The notes below the pieces were generated by a model. That model had not been told where the DNA came from. It saw nothing but the letters and a program-made list of their open reading frames with translations, and searched no databases. Shown here in pieces: positions 1-7,193 of a stretch of DNA of 31,143 nt. The DNA lies in the IMG/VR virus record IMGVR_UViG_3300027777_000015, positions 1 through 31,143 of that record. One strand, 5' to 3'. This stretch comes from a virus. Within the stretch, counting starts at the first letter, position 1. Every line of letters begins with the position of its first letter. Made by a program: the position numbers and the translations under genes.

Positions 1-99
1 ACTATTTTAGATGCTATCTACGCAGCAGTACCAGCAAGAATTGCAGACAAAGACAATATCAAATTGTTTATGGGTATAGATAACTTCAAATTGGCTTTG
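1..99. repeat. 99-bp terminal overlap, left copy
   Basis: Bases 1-99 are identical to 31045-31143. The repeat lies inside the major capsid gene and keeps its reading frame, so joining the ends restores one intact 310-codon gene. An exact odd-length overlap of this kind is typical of an assembler closing a circle. It indicates a complete circular or circularly permuted genome of 31,044 bp and is not evidence of a biological terminal repeat. Confidence 0.95.
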
Positions 100-393
100 G
101 TTAACTTGAAAAATGCTAACCTTTACCACTACGTTGCAGATGCTACAAGTGAATTGAAAATGATTTGGCCTGGTACTAACGTTGAAATTATCGGTGTAGG
201 TGGTTTGAACGGAACAAACAAAATGGTTTGTACTAATTTAGACAATTTATTTGTAGGAACTGATTTGGCACATGAAGAAGAGGACGCCAAAATTTGGTAT
301 TCTCAAGATTCGGACGAGGTAAGATTCCGTTTGACAATGAAATACGGAACACAAATTGCATTCCCTGACCAAGTAGTTTATTTCACACTTTAA
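1..393 (+). CDS. Major capsid protein, C-terminal part (continues from 30505)
   Basis: This is the remainder of the capsid gene split by the linear representation. The frame is open from base 1 (TILDAIYAAVPARIADKDN) to TAA at 391-393. It includes KLFMGIDNFKLA and ends DQVVYFTL. An internal Met at 64 is not the start, because the frame is open upstream and matches the end of the window. The full protein is 310 residues, within the usual range for this capsid type. The tail-tube-like gene follows 12 bases later and a terminator at 938-965 closes the unit. Confidence 0.88.
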   Translation, partial: TILDAIYAAVPARIADKDNIKLFMGIDNFKLALVNLKNANLYHYVADATSELKMIWPGTNVEIIGVGGLNGTNKMVCTNLDNLFVGTDLAHEEEDAKIWYSQDSDEVRFRLTMKYGTQIAFPDQVVYFTL

Positions 394-405
394 TTTTATA
401 GATAG

Positions 406-912
406 ATGCCTTGTTTATTAACCCAAAGTATAGCCCTTGACTGCAAAGATGCAGTCGGGGGTATTAAGTCGATTCACTTGGTGAATTGGGCTAAAACTGG
501 ATTTACAGTTGCAAGTGGCGAGGTAACTGCTACAACTATTGCAAGTGGTGATGTTTATACTTACGAAATTCCAAAAGCAACTGGTTCTTTAACAAATACT
601 ACCAATGTAAGCACAGAAAATGGTACTGTTTATAACAGTACTGATATTATGTTTAAATTGCGTAGAATGTCTACAACCAAAAGAAACGAAATGAAGTTAT
701 TGGCACAAGGCAGAGCATTCTGTATTGTAAAAAATAACAACGACGAATATTGGTTAGTAGGTAAAGAAAGTGGATGTGAAGTATCTTCAATGGTAGCAAG
801 TAGTGGAACTGCTTTTGGTGACGCTAATGGTTATGAAATTACTTTACAAGCAATGGATAGCGAACAACCATACAAATTGAGTGGTGCAGTAGTTACAAGT
901 TTAGGAATTTAA
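406..912 (+). CDS. Virion structural protein, tail-tube-like
   Basis: This 168-residue protein starts MPCLLTQSIALDCKDAVGGI. The pattern C-x(4)-[SG]-x(3)-LDC[KR]D-VGGIK near the N-terminus recurs in proteins encoded just after the capsid gene in Bacteroidetes siphophages. The rest is rich in Thr, Ser, Val and Gly, as expected of a beta-rich protein, with one short basic helix near residues 85-100 (LRRMSTTKRNEMKLL). Position, size and composition fit a major tail (tube) subunit, but I see no diagnostic residue, so this is inference. It is the last gene before the terminator at 938-965 and should be transcribed with the capsid gene at high level. Confidence 0.5.
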   Translation: MPCLLTQSIALDCKDAVGGIKSIHLVNWAKTGFTVASGEVTATTIASGDVYTYEIPKATGSLTNTTNVSTENGTVYNSTDIMFKLRRMSTTKRNEMKLLAQGRAFCIVKNNNDEYWLVGKESGCEVSSMVASSGTAFGDANGYEITLQAMDSEQPYKLSGAVVTSLGI

Positions 913-937
913 GTAGTGTTTTTCATATAGTTTAATT

Positions 938-965
938 GGGGTAGCGTAATTGCTACCCTTTTTTT
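938..965 (+). terminator. Rho-independent terminator after the capsid operon
   Basis: GGGTAGC (939-945) pairs perfectly with GCTACCC (952-958) across a six-base loop, followed by seven Ts (959-965). It lies 26 bases after the tail-tube-like gene and just before the late-promoter motif at 969-996, so it separates two transcription units. Confidence 0.9.
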
Positions 966-968
966 ATT

Positions 969-996
969 GTAACAAATTTGTAAAAATGCTAATTTA
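969..996 (+). promoter_or_regulatory. Putative phage late promoter A
   Basis: GTAACAA (969-975), 13 bases, then CTAATTTA (989-996), six bases before ATG 1003. The same two blocks with exactly 13 bases between them occur at 22832, 28812 and 29902, each before a virion gene. Here the motif starts four bases after the T-run of a strong terminator, which is where a new promoter is needed. It does not match the host consensus TTTG-N19-TAnnTTTG. If the right block is the -10-like element, the transcript would be almost leaderless. A translation-enhancer role cannot be excluded. Confidence 0.6.
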
Positions 997-1002
997 ATAA
1001 TA

Positions 1003-1344
1003 ATGCTACTACTTACAAAAGGGGAATCAAAGAATTGGTACTTGACACTTACAGAAAAAGTGACAATTGCAAATCCTAAATATTTGTTTAGCATTACACA
1101 TCGTCAAACTGAAAAACAATATAACTTTTTGTTGACTGATATAAGTTCTTTTAAAGACCGATACAATAAGTTTTTAATAAACGAAAATACATATGATTTC
1201 TTTGAAGGTGAATACAACTATGTAGTTTATGCACAAACGTCAAGTTCAAATGTAAACCCATTACTTGCCAATGAACAAGTTGAAGAAGGTTTACTAAAAG
1301 TTCAATTATCTACCGAAGAAGAAATTTACTACACGCCAAGTTAA
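1003..1344 (+). CDS. Virion-associated protein, fibre-linked (unknown function)
   Basis: This 113-residue protein has NWYLTLTEKVTIANPKYLF near the N-terminus (residues 11-29), then FKDRYNKF and a YNYVVYAQ strand. Small proteins of this kind are common beside tail-fibre genes in Bacteroidetes phages. They look beta-rich and may be a collar or fibre-attachment component, but the function is not established. ATG 1003 is chosen because the late-promoter motif ends six bases upstream. The stop overlaps the next ATG (TAATG at 1342-1346), so it is probably translationally coupled to the 50-residue gene that follows. Confidence 0.75.
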   Translation: MLLLTKGESKNWYLTLTEKVTIANPKYLFSITHRQTEKQYNFLLTDISSFKDRYNKFLINENTYDFFEGEYNYVVYAQTSSSNVNPLLANEQVEEGLLKVQLSTEEEIYYTPS

Positions 1345-1496
1345 TGGAAAAAATAATCACCATACAATATAATTTAAAAACGTACAACCCTACGAATATA
1401 CAACGTATAATTTCACGGGCTGACAATGCGTTATTAAGCAATAAGAACTATAAATTATTATCACAAAAAGGAAAGACATTGGTATATGGCAACTAA
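1344..1496 (+). CDS. Small conserved-context protein, 50 aa (unknown)
   Basis: This 50-residue frame starts at ATG 1344, overlapping the previous stop in TAATG, and ends at TAA 1494-1496 inside the start of the fibre gene. The product is basic (MEKIITIQYNLKTYNPTNIQ at the N-terminus, QKGKTLVYGN at the end), with no membrane segment or known motif. Coupled overlaps on both sides support a real gene. I cannot assign a function. Its location suggests a virion or fibre-assembly accessory. Confidence 0.6.
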   Translation: MEKIITIQYNLKTYNPTNIQRIISRADNALLSNKNYKLLSQKGKTLVYGN

Positions 1497-3012
1497 AAAC
1501 TTTAAAGATTACGCAATAGCTGGTAGTAATGTCACATTGACTTATGACGATATTAACGACACGGTAACTTTTGCAGCACAAGGAAATGTGCAAAGTGTAA
1601 ATGGTAAAACGGGTGTAGTTGTAATAAACAAAACAGACGTTTCTTTGGGCAATGTCGACAATACAAGTGACATCAGCAAACCAATTTCAACCCTTGTACA
1701 AAATGCTTTAAATTTAAAAGAGGGTACAATTACTGCTGGTACAACTTCACAATATTATAGAGGTGATAAAACGTTCCAAACACTCGATAAAACTGCCGTA
1801 GGATTAAGCAATGTAGACAATACAAGTGATGCTAACAAACCAATCTCAAATGCCACTCAAACGGCTTTAAATAGCAAACAAGCGACTATCAGTTTAACTA
1901 CAACGGGCAATTCGGGTGCATCTACTTTTGCTGCAAATGTCTTAAACATTCCAAACTACACATTAGCTGGTCTTGGTGGTATTGGTTTGACTGCTTTGAG
2001 TGCGTTAACCCCTCTTGCATATAATAACACAACGGGACAATTTAGTATCCAACAAGCGACAACAAGTCAAAGTGGATACTTGAGTTCTACTGATTGGAAT
2101 ACATTTAATGGCAAACAAGATGCGCTAAGTGGTACGGGGTTTGTAAAAATTAGCGGTACAACAATTTCATACGATAATTCAAGTTATTATTTAAGTTCAA
2201 ACCCAAGTAATTATATTTCTTTATCTGCATTAAGTTCAACTGCAACGGGTTTAACATATACTAATACAACGGGTGTATTTAGTTTAACAACGGGTTATGC
2301 TATACCAACAACTGCAAGTGCGACAAATTGGGATAGTGCCTATACAAACAGAATTACATCGTTAACAACAACGGGTTCAAGTGGTGCGTCTACGTTAGTA
2401 AGTAATGTCTTAAACATTCCAACTTATTCTTTAAGTGGGTTAGGTGGTCAACCATTAAACGCAAACCTTACATCGGTTTCAGCATTAACCTATGCGTCAA
2501 CATCATTTGTAAAGATGACTGCTGCTGGTACTTTTGCGTTAGATACGAATACTTATTTGACTGCGGAAAGCGATACGTTGGCAAGTGTAACGGGGAGGGG
2601 GAATACGACTACTACAACTTTAATTTATAGTGGAACTACCGAAGGAATTCGTCCAAATACAGATTCAACTGGTTCAATTGGTGCTTCTAATTTTAGATTT
2701 CTTTCTTTTTACACCCGTTCAATTTCGGCAGTTAATAATAGTTTAGATATTATTGGTTCAAATATTAATTTAAATGATAGTAGTGGTAATATAAAATTAA
2801 AAGTTTTTGGGAGTACGGGAAACGTACTTATCCAAAACGGAGGAACTTTCACCGATGCTGGATTTCGACTTGACGTCAACGGATCAACACGTTTAAACGG
2901 GGCTTTAACATTAGGTATGTCCCCTATTGTGGCTGCTTCAGTTGTATCAACACATAAACTACAAATTACTATTGCGGGAACAACTTATTATTTATTAGCA
3001 TCTAACATATAA
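1486..3012 (+). CDS. Tail fibre / receptor-binding protein
   Basis: This 508-residue protein is dominated by Ser, Thr, Gly, Asn and Ala. Repeats typical of fibre shafts are visible: DVSLGNVDNTSDISKPIS (about 51-68) and a close copy at about 105-121, and a longer unit containing TTTG.SGAST...NVLNIP at about 138-165 and 293-321. The C-terminal third (GNVLIQNGG near residue 444, then FRLDVNGS and LNGALTLG) resembles the ends of many Bacteroidetes phage fibres. It probably forms a trimeric fibre that contacts the cell surface. ATG 1486 overlaps the upstream 50-residue gene by 11 bases. No intramolecular chaperone or hydrolase domain was recognised. Confidence 0.72.
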   Translation: MATKNFKDYAIAGSNVTLTYDDINDTVTFAAQGNVQSVNGKTGVVVINKTDVSLGNVDNTSDISKPISTLVQNALNLKEGTITAGTTSQYYRGDKTFQTLDKTAVGLSNVDNTSDANKPISNATQTALNSKQATISLTTTGNSGASTFAANVLNIPNYTLAGLGGIGLTALSALTPLAYNNTTGQFSIQQATTSQSGYLSSTDWNTFNGKQDALSGTGFVKISGTTISYDNSSYYLSSNPSNYISLSALSSTATGLTYTNTTGVFSLTTGYAIPTTASATNWDSAYTNRITSLTTTGSSGASTLVSNVLNIPTYSLSGLGGQPLNANLTSVSALTYASTSFVKMTAAGTFALDTNTYLTAESDTLASVTGRGNTTTTTLIYSGTTEGIRPNTDSTGSIGASNFRFLSFYTRSISAVNNSLDIIGSNINLNDSSGNIKLKVFGSTGNVLIQNGGTFTDAGFRLDVNGSTRLNGALTLGMSPIVAASVVSTHKLQITIAGTTYYLLASNI

Positions 3013-3014
3013 AT

Positions 3015-3269
3015 ATGATACAAATACAACCTATAATCGTGCCAACAAAAGGCGAAGGAACAATCTTCCAAATTGACGCTTTAAACTTTCCAATGAATCC
3101 AACATCTGTGACTTTCTATTGGCAAGTTTTATCAGTTGCAGACGAAACTTACACATCAATTTTGCAAGGCAATCTAACAATGGATGCTGAAACTTATGCT
3201 AACTGGAATAACGATGACAATTTTGTAATCAATTGGGCGTGTAATTTGCTTAATTTTGTAATCATATGA
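3015..3269 (+). CDS. Small fibre-associated protein, 84 aa (unknown)
   Basis: An 84-residue protein (MIQIQPIIVPTKGEGTIFQI at the N-terminus) starting two bases after the fibre stop. It has alternating hydrophobic residues suggesting beta strands (VTFYWQVLSV), an acidic middle (NWNNDDNF) and no membrane segment or signal peptide. The last codons overlap the next ATG at 3266. Similar small proteins often follow fibre genes in phages of this group. A fibre-cap or attachment role is possible but unproven. Confidence 0.65.
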   Translation: MIQIQPIIVPTKGEGTIFQIDALNFPMNPTSVTFYWQVLSVADETYTSILQGNLTMDAETYANWNNDDNFVINWACNLLNFVII

Positions 3270-3655
3270 AAAGAACAATATTAACACTTGGCGAAATTTA
3301 TACTCTTAATTTAGAGTTATTTGGTAACGAAAACAACAAAGGATTATTAGCACAACCGTTAACTTTAAAGGTAAAATATTGGCTGCAAAGATTAGCTGAT
3401 AAGTTAAAATCAGAAGTTGCCACAATTGATGAAATCAGAAACGGGTTAATCAAAGAACTTGGTGAAGAAATTGACGGACAAGTTCAAATCAAAACTGATA
3501 GCCCTAATTTTGTAAAGTTTCAAGAACAATATGTTGAACTTTTAGATACTGAAAAAGAAATTAGTCACGCTATCTTTACGCTTAATCAGTTCGAGAATTT
3601 GGAAGCATCAGAATATTACGCAGTATTTTTGAAATTAATAGATGAAGAACTTTAA
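3266..3655 (+). CDS. Helical protein, 129 aa (unknown)
   Basis: This 129-residue protein begins with a short beta-like segment (MKRTILTLGEIYTLNLELFG) and continues as predicted amphipathic helices rich in Glu, Lys and Leu, including LVDTE-type acidic stretches near the C-terminus. No catalytic motif is visible. It overlaps the preceding gene by four bases and the following holin-like gene by 14, so it belongs to the same tightly packed operon. A virion or fibre-assembly role is the most economical guess. Confidence 0.65.
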   Translation: MKRTILTLGEIYTLNLELFGNENNKGLLAQPLTLKVKYWLQRLADKLKSEVATIDEIRNGLIKELGEEIDGQVQIKTDSPNFVKFQEQYVELLDTEKEISHAIFTLNQFENLEASEYYAVFLKLIDEEL

Positions 3656-3815
3656 CGATACCAATGCAGATGCAGTAATTACGGCAACTTTAATAAGTGC
3701 AGTAACACACTATGCAACATTATTACAACCTATATTGTCTTTTTGCGTGGGTGTTTTAAGTTTAATTTCTGCTGTATTTGCAATCCGTTACTACTATTTA
3801 AAAACTAAAAAATGA
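3642..3815 (+). CDS. Holin-like small membrane protein, 57 aa
   Basis: ATG 3642 opens a 57-residue frame ending in TGA 3813-3815, which overlaps the next ATG in ATGA. The N-terminus is polar (MKNFNDTNADAV). A long hydrophobic stretch follows (about residues 27-48, including LSFCVGVLSLISAVFA), then a basic end (RYYYLKTKK). This one-membrane-span layout with a positively charged tail is common among small holins and antiholins. Together with the next gene it could form the pore that releases endolysin. The membrane segment is visible; the lysis role is inferred. Confidence 0.6.
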   Translation: MKNFNDTNADAVITATLISAVTHYATLLQPILSFCVGVLSLISAVFAIRYYYLKTKK

Positions 3816-4000
3816 GATTCAAAGGATATTTTCAACCAACACCAAAAAGATTTCGTGTACTCGGTGATTCACTTGCTGGTATGTCGTTATTCATTGCCAG
3901 TTTAAATGTAGACAATCCAAAGTTTATGTTGATTTGTGGTATATGTGGTGCAGTGGGAAAATTTATAACAAACTTCTTTACCGATGGAAAACAAATTTAA
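3812..4000 (+). CDS. Putative holin, 62 aa
   Basis: This 62-residue protein has a basic N-terminus (MRFKGYFQPTPKRFRVLGD) and two short hydrophobic segments (about 22-32 and 37-52, LICGICGAVGKFITNFF). The ending GKFITNFF recurs in small holin-like proteins of Bacteroidetes phages. It overlaps the previous membrane-protein gene by four bases and the portal gene by 17, so the pair is co-translated. The endolysin lies in the same unit at 8424. A holin role is inferred from size and topology only. Confidence 0.55.
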   Translation: MRFKGYFQPTPKRFRVLGDSLAGMSLFIASLNVDNPKFMLICGICGAVGKFITNFFTDGKQI

Positions 4001-5720
4001 TTTACACAGACTTTCGTTTTTAGACGATAGTTTACCGATATTCAAAGAGAATAAAGCAAAGGGTTATATGACCTATGGGTTAGATAATCTTTACCCACAA
4101 GAACTAATCAGACTTTACAATAGCAGTCCTAAACACAACGCTATTATCAACCAAAAAGCAGCATACATTATAGGTGCAAGTACTGATATTAAAGGTAAAA
4201 ACACAATAGATGTTGCAATTACCGAAGACTTTTTGGCAAACATTAACGCTTATGAAGATTTTGAAAACCTTAAAAGTAAATTAGCACAAGATTATGAGCT
4301 ATTTGACGGCTTTGCAGTTGAAGTAATTTGGAATAAAGCAAAGACTAAACCAGCAGAATACTATCATTTACCATTTCAAAACGTGCGTTTAGGCAAAGAT
4401 TGTGCGTATTATAGTGAAGATTGGCAAAACCAACGTGCAGAAATATGTCAATATCCTTACTTTAACGCAAACACACGTGAGAATAAACAAGTATTTTACT
4501 TTAAATTATATCGTGCTGGTCAAAAAGAATATCCTTTGCCATCATATATTGGTGCATTAAGGTACATTGAGATAGATAGCGAGATACAAAACTGGCACTT
4601 TAATTCTATTAAAAATGGTTTTTCTGCACAAACATTAATTCAGTTCTTCAAAGGTATTCCAACACCCGAAGAAATGAGATTAACTGAACGTAGATTTAAA
4701 TCACAAAAAACTGGTACACATAATGCGGGTGGAATGATTATTGGGTACAACGAACCAAGCGAAAGACCAGCAGAAATAACCAACTTACAACCAAGTGATT
4801 TTGACAAGCAATTTTTACAACTAAACGACACAGTAAGAGATGAAATATTTGTTGGGCATCGTATATCTAACCCTGTGCTATTTGGTATTTCTACTGCGGG
4901 TGCATTAGGACAACGTAACGAACTTATTGAAGCATATGAATTGTTTCAACAAGCATACATAGAACCAAGACAAAAGCAATTTGATGCAGCGTTAAATTCA
5001 ATTTTAAAGTATGCTATACCTTGTCAAGTTGTAACTATCAATAAACCACCAATCGGACAAGATTATGTAGATTTATACACAAAAGGTATAATCACTAAAA
5101 ATGAAGCACGTGCAGAATTAGGGTTTGAACCTATTGAATCTACACCCCAAGCAATGTCTTCAAATTATAGTGAAAACGATGTTGTAAATATGTTTATGGC
5201 TTGTGGCGAAGACAAAGAAAACTTTGAGGATGTCAAAATGGAATTTGCAACTGCAATAGAAACTGCAATTTTGCAGCTCTTAAACGCAAACGATGGTACA
5301 ACAACGGGGGAACTTGCAAAGTACTTGAAGATAGACACACAAAAAGTAGTCGATACAATTGCAAAAATGGTCAAGGATGGACTTATTGACGATGTTAAAG
5401 GTAAACTATCAGTTTCGAAATTGGGTACAACAGAATTAAAGAAAGTAAGTGACCAACAAATTGAGATTAGATACGAATACGCACTTGATCCTGCATTTAG
5501 TGGTGAACGTAAATTGATAAAAACATCACGTGAATTTTGTAGGCAAATGGTAAATTCAAATCGTTTGTATTTAAGAAGTGAAATTGACACAATTAGTGCG
5601 AGAGTAGGTAGGGACATTTGGACAGAACGTGGTGGATGGTACACAATACCTGATACAACCGTTCACATTCACCATTGCAGACACATTTGGAATAGTAAAT
5701 TAGTAAGGAAAAAGATATGA
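3984..5720 (+). CDS. Portal protein with winged-helix and MuF-like C-terminal extension
   Basis: This 578-residue protein has a portal core in roughly residues 1-390: YGLDNLYPQELIRLYNSSPK, IINQKAAYIIG, a helix ending WHFNSIKNGFSA, and FVGHRISNPVLFGISTAGAL. Portals form the dodecameric ring through which terminase pumps DNA. After the core come a winged-helix-like segment (about 425-485, LAKYLKIDTQKVVDTIAKMV) and a cysteine- and histidine-bearing tail (about 500-575, SREFCRQM, RGGWYTIP, HHCRHIWNSKLVRKK). The tail resembles the MuF/SPP1 gp7 minor head domain. A portal, regulatory-like domain and MuF-like domain in one chain is notable. ATG 3984 overlaps the upstream holin-like gene. Confidence 0.83.
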   Translation: MENKFNLHRLSFLDDSLPIFKENKAKGYMTYGLDNLYPQELIRLYNSSPKHNAIINQKAAYIIGASTDIKGKNTIDVAITEDFLANINAYEDFENLKSKLAQDYELFDGFAVEVIWNKAKTKPAEYYHLPFQNVRLGKDCAYYSEDWQNQRAEICQYPYFNANTRENKQVFYFKLYRAGQKEYPLPSYIGALRYIEIDSEIQNWHFNSIKNGFSAQTLIQFFKGIPTPEEMRLTERRFKSQKTGTHNAGGMIIGYNEPSERPAEITNLQPSDFDKQFLQLNDTVRDEIFVGHRISNPVLFGISTAGALGQRNELIEAYELFQQAYIEPRQKQFDAALNSILKYAIPCQVVTINKPPIGQDYVDLYTKGIITKNEARAELGFEPIESTPQAMSSNYSENDVVNMFMACGEDKENFEDVKMEFATAIETAILQLLNANDGTTTGELAKYLKIDTQKVVDTIAKMVKDGLIDDVKGKLSVSKLGTTELKKVSDQQIEIRYEYALDPAFSGERKLIKTSREFCRQMVNSNRLYLRSEIDTISARVGRDIWTERGGWYTIPDTTVHIHHCRHIWNSKLVRKKI

Positions 5721-6292
5721 GCAATTTTGTATATTTAATCAGCACCACGTTTTTAAAGGACAACACCCCTATAAACGAAAACGTAGACGATAAACTTTTA
5801 AAAAGTGCCATAAAAGAAGCACAAGAAATCTATATTCGTGACGTTATTGGTAGTGGAATTTATAATGAGTTGCAAACACAGGCATTTAATGGTAATATAT
5901 CTAGTGCGAATACAACGCTTTTAGACGTTTATATTGCACCTTGTTTGAAATACTACACGTTGACTGAATCTATGTTGCCTATGACGTTTAAAATGCTAAA
6001 TAAGACGCTTGGAACAAGGACATCGGACAACACACAACCAGTTAGTATTGACGAAATGACGTTAATTGAACGTAGATATAGGGACAAAGCAGAATACTAC
6101 GCACAAAGATTGCGTGAATTTCTACAAGCTAATAGCACGATTTATCCTTTGTTCTTTAATCCTGGTTCTACCATTGATACAATAAGACCACATAACACCC
6201 AACTATTTGGGGGAATATATTTACCACCGAACTATGACGAAGACTTTAGATATTACGATTTCCCAAAAGGGGAAAGTCCGAACAAAAAATGA
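5717..6292 (+). CDS. Head-tail connector-like protein (resembles DUF6712)
   Basis: This 191-residue, largely helical protein starts four bases before the portal stop. It contains the pattern ENVDDKLLKSAIKEAQEIYI...DVIGSGIYNEL and a second conserved-looking region (ERRYRDKAEYYAQRLREFL), which match my memory of DUF6712 proteins found next to portals in Bacteroidetes phages. Its position and helical make-up suit an adaptor that docks on the portal after packaging. That function is inferred from context and has not been demonstrated for this family as far as I know. Confidence 0.68.
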   Translation: MSNFVYLISTTFLKDNTPINENVDDKLLKSAIKEAQEIYIRDVIGSGIYNELQTQAFNGNISSANTTLLDVYIAPCLKYYTLTESMLPMTFKMLNKTLGTRTSDNTQPVSIDEMTLIERRYRDKAEYYAQRLREFLQANSTIYPLFFNPGSTIDTIRPHNTQLFGGIYLPPNYDEDFRYYDFPKGESPNKK

Positions 6293-6315
6293 AACTAAAC
6301 TTTTAAACTTTTTAA

Positions 6316-6750
6316 ATGACGTTAAATCAAATAATATCGACAATTCAAACTGCATCGGAAAGCCACAAGCAAGTAAATAAATTTATTGTTGGTGAACTTG
6401 ACTTTACAGAGGAGAATTTAAAATACTACCCATTGGTGTGGTTAGTACCTAACGGATTTAACTTTGATACTGAAGGTAAAAAAGTCGTTTACAATTTTAT
6501 GCTTATGGTTTTAGATCGTCACTTTGAAAGCCAAACAAATATGATTGAAGTGTTAAGCGACACGGCACTAATTATGCAAGATATTATAACCCTATGCAAA
6601 CGCAACACCTACGAAGATGAAGTGTTTTTTAGTGTGAATGGAAATGCAGAGGCAATTATGGATAATAAAGCTGATATATTAGCAGGATATGGAGTTGAAA
6701 TCAATGTTGAAGTACCTTATAGCGAGTCTTATTGCGATATTCCTTTGTAG
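6316..6750 (+). CDS. Tail completion/terminator-like protein, 144 aa
   Basis: This 144-residue protein of mixed alpha/beta character includes YPLVWLVPNGFNFDTEGKK and VVYNFMLMVLDRHFESQTNM, followed by a helix (IEVLSDTALIMQDIITLCKR). The size, order after portal and connector, and pattern of a helix, a central sheet and a C-terminal strand fit tail-terminator proteins that cap the tube. No residue is decisive. A membrane-protein frame starts inside its last 62 bases. The 23-base gap upstream holds only an A/T-rich start region without a Shine-Dalgarno sequence. Confidence 0.6.
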   Translation: MTLNQIISTIQTASESHKQVNKFIVGELDFTEENLKYYPLVWLVPNGFNFDTEGKKVVYNFMLMVLDRHFESQTNMIEVLSDTALIMQDIITLCKRNTYEDEVFFSVNGNAEAIMDNKADILAGYGVEINVEVPYSESYCDIPL

Positions 6751-6988
6751 CATATTGTATATCTATGATAAGCGTGTGGTTTATAATAATAATACCAAGC
6801 GCAGTATTGATACACTTTATTTCCATAAGGAAACAATTATACAAAAAGAAAAAGAAAAACTAAAAATAAAATATGACACTATCGAAATACATTTATCTGA
6901 TTCTTTTTATAGCACCGAGTTTTTGCAAAGGGCAATCAATTTGCATAGATTCATCGACACTACGGAATGCAAACCTTTATTTAATTAA
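6689..6988 (+). CDS. Inner-membrane spanin-like protein, 99 aa
   Basis: ATG 6689 (or 6704) opens a frame inside the end of the tail-terminator-like gene. The protein has one N-terminal membrane span (about residues 7-25, LKYLIASLIAIFLCSILYIY), then a charged, coiled-coil-like region (ETIIQKEKEKLKIKYDTIEI). This is the layout of an inner-membrane spanin (Rz type), which spans the periplasm to help fuse the inner and outer membranes at lysis. A second membrane-protein gene starts within it in another frame. The function is inferred from topology and the overlap. Confidence 0.6.
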   Translation: MELKSMLKYLIASLIAIFLCSILYIYDKRVVYNNNTKRSIDTLYFHKETIIQKEKEKLKIKYDTIEIHLSDSFYSTEFLQRAINLHRFIDTTECKPLFN

Positions 6989-7193
6989 AGGTGCAAAAGC
7001 ACGTGAAGAAAACAGAATCTACAAGGCGAAGATTCACAACGATAGCACACATATAGTTTTTTTAGATAGTACAATTACAGACTTGCAATTTGGTATTTGC
7101 GAAGTTGAACAAGAAAATAAAGTGGTCAAAGAACGTTTTTTAACTGTCACATTTTATGCAATACTTGTGACTATATTTTACATCTTCAAATGA
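6873..7193 (+). CDS. Candidate u-spanin or outer-membrane spanin, 106 aa
   Basis: This 106-residue frame overlaps the preceding spanin-like gene by 116 bases. It has a signal-like N-terminus (MTLSKYIYLILFIAPSFCKG) with Cys18 at a possible lipidation site, a polar periplasmic-length middle, and a C-terminal membrane span (FLTVTFYAILVTIFYIF). A lipoprotein start plus a C-terminal anchor is the architecture of unimolecular spanins such as phage T1 gp11. An embedded overlapping gene is also typical of two-component spanins. The lipobox (PSFC) is a poor match to the standard form. The stop overlaps the phosphoesterase start (ATGA). Confidence 0.58.
   Translation: MTLSKYIYLILFIAPSFCKGQSICIDSSTLRNANLYLIKGAKAREENRIYKAKIHNDSTHIVFLDSTITDLQFGICEVEQENKVVKERFLTVTFYAILVTIFYIFK

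Noticed and set aside
1-99. Biological direct terminal repeat
   Set aside because: An exact overlap of odd k-mer size inside a conserved gene, with the frame preserved, is better explained by assembly of a circle or permuted molecule.
234-241. CTAATTTA within the major capsid gene as a fifth late promoter
   Set aside because: No GYAACAA block at 13 bases upstream (the nearest similar sequence is 15 away) and no start codon follows.
386-405. TTAATTTTATAG before ATG 406 as another late-promoter copy
   Set aside because: The upstream block and the 13-base spacing are missing. It is an ordinary A/T-rich start region.
5165-5644. Minus-strand open frame of 159 codons opposite the portal gene
   Set aside because: It lies wholly opposite a well-supported gene and its translation shows no domain. 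The same holds for other minus-strand frames, such as those at 12589-13086 and 30059-30511.
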